Positions 57,730 to 64,000 of a stretch of 64,000 nucleotides of DNA are shown in pieces. The notes beneath the pieces are model-generated. The model searched no databases. It saw nothing but the letters and a program-made list of their open reading frames with translations, and was not told the origin of the DNA. This DNA comes from Sarcophilus harrisii (lineage: Eukaryota; Chordata; Mammalia; Dasyuromorphia; Dasyuridae): contig NC_045426.1 of NCBI RefSeq assembly GCF_902635505.1, positions 364,051,138-364,115,137 on the forward strand. The letters run 5' to 3'. Each line of letters starts with the position of its first letter. Positions within the stretch are counted from its first letter, which is position 1. The translations under genes and the position numbers were made by a program.

Positions 57730-58240
57730 AGTCCCCTCAGTGTCCCTTATTTTCAAACAAAAATCTATTTGAGACCTTTATTTTCTCCTATTGCCTTTAT
57801 TATGGGAATCTGCTTCAGTGGAATCACATTTTTCCTCATTCATCCCAAGGTGAGACCAAGCCTCTGCCCTTTGCCTGATCTTTCCAATGCTTTTACCTTG
57901 TTTTCCCACAGTTGTCCTCCTTCATACCATATTTGCCAAGAGACTGAGAAAATTATTATTCTTTTCTGCTCCCAATCAAGCTAGATGAAACCATGCATCT
58001 CCAACTTCCTCATGTATTACTTCTCTACTTGACCAATAAAAAGTATTAGTTTGTTTGTAAAGGAGCACAGATTTTAGTCTACAGAATAGTAATTCAACTC
58101 TTTCCCCTTTCTTTTTCCTGAGTCTTTACATTTTCTTTATATTTTTAACCCCTTAGATCCTTTTTGTCCTGTGACAATTCTTTTTTGGTTTTCATTTTAA
58201 TTATTAATCAGACTTTTTTTTTTCATCTTAGTTGTTGATT
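57730..58240. other. Flank of the L1, possible L2-like remnants
   Basis: C/T-rich plus-strand sequence around 57740-58000 has L2-like texture ('cccaaggtgagaccaagcct') but no firm block. No gene recognised. Confidence 0.3.
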
Positions 58241-58244
58241 GGGC

Positions 58245-58460
58245 TTTTATAATAGTTTGCATTTATATAGAGCTTTAAAGTTTACAAAGCACTTCATAAA
58301 TCTCAACTTATTTGATCCTCATAACAGTTCTGAGTAGTGAGTGTCTTACAGTTTAGGAAACTGAGGTAGACAAAAGTTAAGTGATTAAAAATGAATTTGA
58401 ACTTAGCTCTTCCTTGGTCCAGGTCTAATTCTCTAATCCCTGTACCTCCTAGCTGACTCT
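58245..58460 (-). repeat. MIR
   Basis: 'gcatttatatagagctttaa', 'agtttacaaagcacttcata', 'gatcctcataacagttctga', 'taggaaactgaggtagac' and a decayed head: the complete reversed MIR order. Confidence 0.75.
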
Positions 58461-58499
58461 TTAACAATAGCCTTGTCTTGCCCTATAAACAAGAGAGAA

Positions 58500-59700
58500 T
58501 TAATTTTTAGCTTAGATTTTTCTTGATAATTGTTCTGATTTAGCTTTGTGGTAAATGTGTGATCATTTCTTAGGCATATCTATTTTTGGAGGTTTGCAAG
58601 TCAAAGTTCTGTTTGTTCTGATTTCTTTTTCAGGAATGACTCAAATGCCCTTTTTTGAAAATCCATATGTCTTTATTGATGATTAAGCTAGTTTTTCAGA
58701 ATATGCTTTTTAAAGGCGCATCTTGATCTTATTTGTTTAAAAAATATAATATAATGCATTCCAACTTTTTTTCTGTGATTTCTCCTGGACATTATAATCC
58801 TTAGCTGTACATACAAGACCCAACTCCCATCTGGCTATATAATTTGTTTTTTAAATATGGAAATTCAGAAACTTAACCACTACAGACCTTGTAGTTTAAT
58901 CTTGGACATTTTTTGTTTTTAGTTGGTAATATATGTTTTCCAACATCAGTACTTAGTCAATTATTTTCAAAACTTATGGCTAGTTTTTTGGGGGGACATT
59001 ATTTCCTCTAGTATGATAGTAATGCTTTTAAATTTATCATGTTTTTCTGGATAATCTATGTTTCTTAAATTAGCATCTATGTATCAGATTTTCCAAGTTG
59101 TTTTGGTTTGTAAGAAATTCATGCATAATTTAAAAGTTATTTTTGTTTATCTTCTATCAGTTTTTCTTCTACTTCTGTAATTTTGAGTGGTAAATCTCTT
59201 ATTCTCTTTTTCAGAGTCTCTCCTACTTTGGAGAATTTTTTAGGAGTATTTTAAGTTGTTTTTCATATTGTTTTATTTATTAATCCTTTTAGAGTTCTGA
59301 TTTCTGGTCCAATTGTCAACCTAATATCTTTTTTAAAAAATCTCTTTTGAATTTCATGTTTTGCCATTGTTGTCTTCTTTATTGAGGCTTTTTGATTCAC
59401 TTTCCTTTAATGTAAAATATTTATTAATTGTGTTAAAAATTCTCACTTTACTTTTTTTCTTTTGCTTTATCTACTTGAGAGGTAGGCTTATACATTATCT
59501 TTTTTATTTTTTATCTTTTTTCTTGTTTTTTTCTAGTAGTTTATCTCAAGTTTCCCATCATATCATTCACTGATCCCACTATTTCTATATCTTACATATT
59601 TTCTCCTAAATTCACTCTCAAGTCTGTGTGGCTTCATTAACCTCAAGTTGGAGAAGGAATTTTGTGGCTTAGCTGGACCTTTGCCCTGTGTATATTTCAC
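58500..59700 (-). mobile_element. Old L1-type ORF1 region
   Basis: On the minus strand it reads like the ORF1 C-terminal side at the left ('ttttcaggaatgactcaaat' and 'gattaagctagtttttcaga') and the coiled-coil side at the right ('tctatgtttcttaaattagc', 'tcagattttccaagttgttt'). The pattern matches the other ORF1 regions at lower identity, with no open frame. Probably an ancient L1 or HAL1-type copy. Confidence 0.5.
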
Positions 59701-59704
59701 CAGG

Positions 59705-60220
59705 AGAGATCAGACCAATTTTTAAAAAATAGGTAGATTTCTAGATTTCTTTCTCTCAGACACCAAAGCCCCTTCTTCTTTGAATGGCTTTGTATTGCCT
59801 TGACTTCCTTCCACAATTAAATCCCCTTTTCATATGCTCTTAAACAAGATCAATGTTTTCCATTTCTTCTTATTTAGTGAGGGGTTCAGACTGAATTACC
59901 ACTCTAAGGAAACCAGGTTGAGGACTCTATATTCTAAAACACAAGGTTATCAAGTTGTATTTGTTAGCTTAGCCTGGTTTGTGGGACAGCCTGGAGGTGA
60001 TTAGGAGGAATGACTAGTTTAGGCAGTTAATCCTCTGCTGCTATTTCAGAAGGATTTACTTTATGTGGAACATATTTCTATCTTCTCATCATAGTTTAAA
60101 TTATAATAGATTTAACACATTTTGTTTTCAGGTGTGGAGGAGTTATGCTAAAAATAAGTACCAATCACATGACAATTTAAATCCTTTCTTAAGGGTGCTT
60201 ATGGGGTCTTTTCTAATGTG
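59705..60220. other. Unassigned sequence
   Basis: Nothing recognised beyond AT-rich text. No frame longer than 60 codons of interest. Confidence 0.35.
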
Positions 60221-60224
60221 AAAT

Positions 60225-60660
60225 AGAAGGATTTAGTGAAAAGAATCCTGGATTTGGAATCAGAGGATTTAATAAAAGCTAATATTTATGTAGCACCTAC
60301 TATGTGCTAGGTATTATGTTAAGTGCCTTACAAATATTAGCCTGTTTAATGCTTATAACAATCCTGGGAAGTAAGTGCTAATATCATTTTCATTTTACAG
60401 ATGAGGAAACTGAGACAAGCAGAGGTTAAATAATTTATCAAGGATCACACACTGAGTATCTAAGGCTGGATTCGAACTCAGATCCCCAGACCCTCTACTC
60501 TATTCATTTAGTTGCCTTTGACTTGGGTTCAAATCCTGCCTCTACTTTTATTACCTCTGTGATCTGAGGAAACAGGTATGATAGACTTTTTGGACAGCAG
60601 TTTCTTCATATATGAAATGAGATAATTGGTTCCAGCTCTAGCTCTATGATCTTATGATAA
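60225..60660. repeat. MIR split by a second CORE-SINE
   Basis: A plus-strand MIR starts at about 60225 ('cctggatttggaatcagagg') and resumes at about 60523 ('gacttgggttcaaatcctgc', 'tatgaaatgagataattgg'). Between them is a minus-strand CORE-SINE (about 60272-60522) with 'cacctactatgtgctaggta', 'acagatgaggaaactgagac' and 'ggattcgaactcagatcc'. The inner copy is the younger. Confidence 0.65.
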
Positions 60661-60664
60661 GTTG

Positions 60665-61420
60665 ATATAAAGTTCTGATAGGAAAGAGATCAGAGTGAAC
60701 AGTGCTCAGGACTTTGGCAATAAACGGAATAGCTTGGTTTGGGAATAAGGAATGAGTGGGCATGGTACCAAAATGGTAGCCAGTTGCTTAAGGAGAAGGT
60801 ACCAAATGTAATTTTCTTTCCTTGACAATTTTACTGAGGATCATTCTCTTAATAGACCATCAAGATTAGTTATTCTCTTTTATCATTAACTAACTGCTAG
60901 GGTTATACTTTCTGAGAACTCTGGAGATGGTCTTTGGGTGATCAAAAATTCAGAAGCAGAATGGAAGAGGTGAGGAATAGATCTAGGTTCCACCCACCAA
61001 TGCTTCTTAAACCGTGTCGTTGGCCTCAAGATTAAAGTTACAGATATTTCTCTTTTTCCTCCAAACAATGAAACTGTTCATTCTAAGATCTCCCCTTGTT
61101 TTCTCTCCCACCCCCACTTCTTGTCTGAGTATCACCGAGGTCTTTTGTGAAAGACTCTAACTTCTGTTTAGAAACATTATCTTATTGGGTATTTTTTGGG
61201 CGGGAACATGTTTGTGGGATAAGAGTTTTGGGGAGAAGGGGAATCATCATATAAGTGAAATTTATTAATAGATCTCTTTTTTTCTCCAGTTTATCATTGC
61301 CTATTATATAGTTCTGTGTATATTTCTTTGTTTGTCTGGTAAATAAGCATTCTTTCTCAAAGGAGTTTAGCATCTGATGCATAATTTCCTCTTCATCACA
61401 TCTTATGCCTTTAAATTAGG
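60665..61420. other. Unassigned sequence
   Basis: No repeat or gene recognised. Minus-strand frames of 60-66 codons (60886-61068, 61182-61382) show no motif. Confidence 0.35.
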
Positions 61421-61424
61421 AAAT

Positions 61425-61940
61425 TTCAGTATGCTTGTTGATGTTTCCTAAACATCCTGAATTCCCAGGTCCTCAACTCCATCCATGCACATGGATGTCA
61501 CATTGATCTCACTGGCCCACACCTGGATTCTCTCTTCCCCAAATTCTGAAATTCTTTTATCTAACCATAACCTCTTAGTATTCCATCTCTCTTTATACCT
61601 TCATACTCCTAAATTCCTTCATTCTTACTGTGACCCCCCAGTTCCTTCTCACCCTTCGGTGTTCTTCTTGCTCTGCTTTCTTTTTCCTTCTTTCTCTGTT
61701 TTGACTTTATAGTTAACCAGTTAAATATTACACTGCATTATTCTCAAATCCCTTGTCTCCTTGTATACTTCGCACCTTGCCAAACCCCAACCCTGCATTA
61801 CTCACACCATCCACCTCTAGTACTCCTACTCACCTGCTGCTATTAGATACTAGAGAAAGTCACATGTAACTCTGCTGACTGTGTCTACTACAAATGTGTA
61901 TTATCTATTTTTGACTAGGGCCTCATTACAGCAATTCTTT
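61425..61940 (+). mobile_element. L2/CR1-clade LINE endonuclease fragment
   Basis: Plus-strand reading starts GNFSMLVDVS and continues with MHMDVTLISLAHTWILSSPN and ILLSNHNLLVFHLSL (61485-61600), matching the endonuclease end 'GHTLDLVIT...SDHNLLTFRLS'. Same family as 23500-24110. Ancient. Confidence 0.55.
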
Positions 61941-61957
61941 TATTCCTTCCTGATTTA

Positions 61958-62085
61958 TTTTATTTTATTTTATGTTTTGGGAGGCAATTGGAGATAAGTG
62001 ACTTGCTTAGGATCACACAGCTAGTAAGTGTTAAGTGTCTGAGGTCAAATTTGAACTCAGGTCCTCCTGACTCCAGAGCCACCTG
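61958..62085 (-). repeat. tRNA-derived SINE, short-tail class
   Basis: 'ggcaattggagataagtgac', 'ttaggatcacacagctagta' and 'gaactcaggtcctcctgact': the reversed order of the tRNA SINE. The head is cut where L1 sequence begins. Confidence 0.8.
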
Positions 62086-62089
62086 TCTC

Positions 62090-62275
62090 AAGAGGTAGGC
62101 AGCATGTGTCATTATAAGTCTTCTGGAATCATAGTTGGTCATGACACTGATCAGACTTCCTAAATCTTTCAGTATTGTCTTTATCCCATTGTTCTCCTAG
62201 TCCTGATCACTTCACTCTGTACCAGTTTATAAAAGTCTTCTCAAATTTCTCTGAAATAATCCCTTTATTTGTTTT
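62090..62275 (-). mobile_element. L1 ORF2 C-terminal/3'UTR fragment
   Basis: 'aagtcttctggaatcatagt', 'catgacactgatcagacttc' and 'atcacttcactctgtaccag' follow the 3'UTR/ORF2 end of the L1s here, at low identity. Confidence 0.55.
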
Positions 62276-62458
62276 TAAATTTTTTTAATTAAAATTTTTT
62301 TCAATAGTATTTTATTTTTCCAAATATACATAAAGATAATTTTCAAAATTGATTTTTTTATACCTTGTGTTTCAAATTTTTCTCCCTCCTTCCCTTCCCT
62401 TCCCCTTTCCCAAGACAGCAAGTAATCTGATATAGTTTATAATATGTGCAATTCTTTT

Positions 62459-63300
62459 CTTTTTCTTGCCCTCCTTCCCCTCTTCCCTAGGTCCCACTTA
62501 TTGGTCCCACTTGTGTCATCCAGCTCTCCCTCTTTAGTATCCCTCCTTCCTCCCTTTGAATTCCTTTCCCTTTCTTGTACCTTTCCCTTATTACTCTTTT
62601 TCCTTTTCCCTTTTCCTCTCTCATTTTTTAACGAGGTGAGAGAAGATTCTCTGCAAAACAAATATGTCAATTATTTCCTCTTTGAGCCAACTCTGATGAG
62701 AGTAAGGTTTGCACAATGTTCCTCCTCCTCTCTAAGTTCCCTCAGATATGATAGGTTTCCTTTGCCTCATCGTCGCATGTAGTTTCCTTCTTTTTATCTC
62801 TCCTTTTCCCTTTTTCTGACACTATCCCCTTTCCATTTCTACTTTTCTTTTTACATTATATCAGTAAAATCAAAGTATACGTGTGGTTTTTATGTATATC
62901 CACAACAGAAATACAGTTCTGGAGTTCCTTTTACCTTTTTCTACTTCTCTCGAGTCCTGTTGTTGGAGATCAAATTTTTTGTTTAAGTCTGATTTTTTCC
63001 TTAGAAACAGATGGAATTCCTCTGTTTCATTAAATGTCCATCCTTTTCCATGGAAAAAATGCTCAGCTTAGCTGGGTAGTTTATTCTTAGCTGCTTTCCA
63101 AGTTCTTTTGCCTTTTGGAATATCAAATTCCAAGCCCTTCGATCCTTTAATGTTGAGGCAGCCAGATCTTGTGTAACCCTTATTGTGGCACCTCGGTATT
63201 TGAACTGTTTTTTCCTGGCTGCTTGTAAAATTTTTTCTTTAGTCTGAAAATTCTGAAGTTTGGCCACAATATTCCTTGGAGTCTTTATTTTAGAGTCTAT
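62459..63300 (-). mobile_element. L1 segment truncated at both ends (ORF1 C-terminus plus inter-ORF spacer)
   Basis: On the minus strand it holds the ORF1 C-terminal domain (NIVAKLQNFQTKEKILQAAR, FKYRGATIRVTQDLAAS, LRINYPAKL, ending ...QRNSICF near 63001) followed by the spacer, and stops about 540 bp downstream of ORF1, well before ORF2. It is flanked by ATGTGCAATTCTTTT (62444-62458) and ATGTTCAATTCTTTT (63301-63315), 14 of 15 matching. This is an insertion, not a deletion remnant of a full L1. Confidence 0.75.
63001..63300 (-). pseudogene. L1 ORF1 C-terminal domain, open fragment
   Basis: About 100 codons of open ORF1 C-terminal domain without a stop: the RNA-binding part (RRM end and CTD). 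The open frame continues to 63429, but there it reads through unrelated 3'UTR sequence of the host L1, so the N-terminal 43 codons of that frame are chance. Confidence 0.85.
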
Positions 63301-63659
63301 ATGTTCAATTCTTTTAAACATATTTCCATGTTTTTCATATTGTACAATAAAAATCAGACCAAAAGAGAAAAAAAACATGAGAAAGAACAAACAAGAAAAA
63401 AAAGGTGAAAATACTATGCTTTGATCCATATTCAGTCTTCATAGTTCTCTCTCTGGATAGGGATGGCATTTTCCATCCCAAATCTATTAGAATTGCTTTG
63501 AATCACCACATTAGTGAGAAGAGCAAATTCTTTACAGTTGATCAACACATAATCTTGTTGTTACTATGTACAGTGGTTTCTTGGTTCTGCTCACTTTACT
63601 CAGGATCAGTTCATAAAAGTCTTTCAAAGATTTTCTGAATTCAGCCTGCTCATCATTTC

Positions 63660-64000
63660 TTTTTCTTTTGTATAAAGCTTTTTATTTTCAATACATATGC
63701 ACAGTTTTCAACATTCATTTTTGTAAAACTTTGTGTTCCGATTTTTTCCTCCTTCCCTTCCCCCCACCCTCCCTTAGATGGCAAGCAATCCAATTATGTT
63801 AAACATATGAAATTTTTTATACATATTTCTACAATTATTATGTTGTACAAGGAAAGTAAGATCAAAAAGGATAAAAGAAAAAAAATAAAACAAAACATAA
63901 GCAAACAACAACAGCAACAAAAGTGAAAATACAATGTTATTATCCACACTCAGTCCCCACAGTCCTCTCTCTGGGTACAGATGGCTCTCTCCATTACAAG
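63660..64000 (-). mobile_element. L1 3' end continuing past the window
   Basis: A new L1 3' terminus starts at about 63660 with 'gtataaagctttttatttt' and the 3'UTR series up to 'gggtacagatggctctctcc'. It is inserted within the ORF2 C-terminal block of the L1 at 62276-63659, at 'catcatttct'. Its 3'UTR is closest to that of the L1 at 51535. Confidence 0.85.

Larger units (their letters stand above)
62276..63659 (-). mobile_element. L1 3' end interrupted by a second L1 segment
   Basis: The 3'UTR begins at about 62276 and runs to 62458, then resumes at 63301 and continues through 'ctttgatccatattcagtct' to the ORF2 C-terminal block ('cttggttctgctcactttac'), ending at about 63659. The break is filled by 62459-63300, flanked by a short duplication. 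Confidence 0.8.

Noticed and set aside
1-64000. Endogenous retroviruses, LTRs, Polinton-like elements
   Set aside because: I looked for LTR pairs and for gag, pol and env-type sequence and recognised none; all reverse transcriptase remains here are of the non-LTR type.
1-64000. CRISPR arrays, bacterial operons, riboswitches, phage genes
   Set aside because: Composition, SINEs and LINEs show vertebrate nuclear DNA; the repeats are microsatellites or transposable elements.
1-64000. Free-standing tRNA or rRNA genes
   Set aside because: The tRNA-like heads all belong to SINEs with CORE blocks and tails; no intact tRNA cloverleaf or rRNA segment was seen.

Overview
The window looks like vertebrate nuclear DNA from a marsupial. 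This rests on repeat content: tRNA-headed CORE-SINEs, many of them ending in an RTE/BovB-type tail, L1 elements of a non-placental type, and L2, CR1/L3-like, RTE and BovB-type LINE fossils. There is no dense coding anywhere. Almost every open frame is either a piece of a retroelement or a by-product of a simple repeat. The species cannot be fixed by reading alone. I recognised no endogenous retrovirus, LTR or Polinton-like element.

Layout. 1-13 kb is old intergenic sequence with scattered MIR/CORE-SINEs, L2 and CR1-like fragments, one L1 tail, an RTE-tailed SINE series, and one orphan candidate exon (9190-9330). 13-25 kb is a nest of retroelements. An old L1 remnant was hit by two short L1 tails side by side (13881-15056, clear target-site duplications) and abuts a near-full-length L1 (about 15687-22806). 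That L1 itself carries another L1 tail (20139-20870). Beyond it lie RTE and L2-clade endonuclease fossils. 26-33 kb holds an L1 tail, a plus-strand LINE C-terminus split by a SINE, an L2 3' end, a BovB-type C-terminus (29160-29490) and a long EN-RT LINE fossil (29505-33130). 33.4-34.0 kb is a 183-bp inverted duplication.

39.1-41.6 kb is the only part that looks like a host gene start. It is a CpG island with two possible core promoters (about 39440-39490 and 40210), a probably non-coding first exon with upstream ATGs and an AGC-triplet tract, and a clean GTAAGT donor at 40858 on the plus strand. I could not name the gene. The rest of the window (40.9-64 kb) would then be its first intron or further non-coding DNA. 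It contains an RTE LINE (45.9-48.3 kb), a 540-bp tetranucleotide tract (49.5-50.1 kb), a Tigger1-like DNA transposon deletion derivative (50477-51376), a second near-full-length L1 (about 51535-57725), older L1 and L2-clade fossils, and a three-deep L1 nest running off the right end.

How it works together: the elements describe a retrotransposition ecology rather than a pathway. RTE/BovB-type LINEs and SINEs carrying RTE-type tails sit in the same window, and L1 insertions are almost all on the minus strand. I found no convincing new multi-gene system. The best leads are the inverted duplication, the Tigger1-like relic, the doubly truncated L1 insertion, the orphan exon and the unusual 5' leader.
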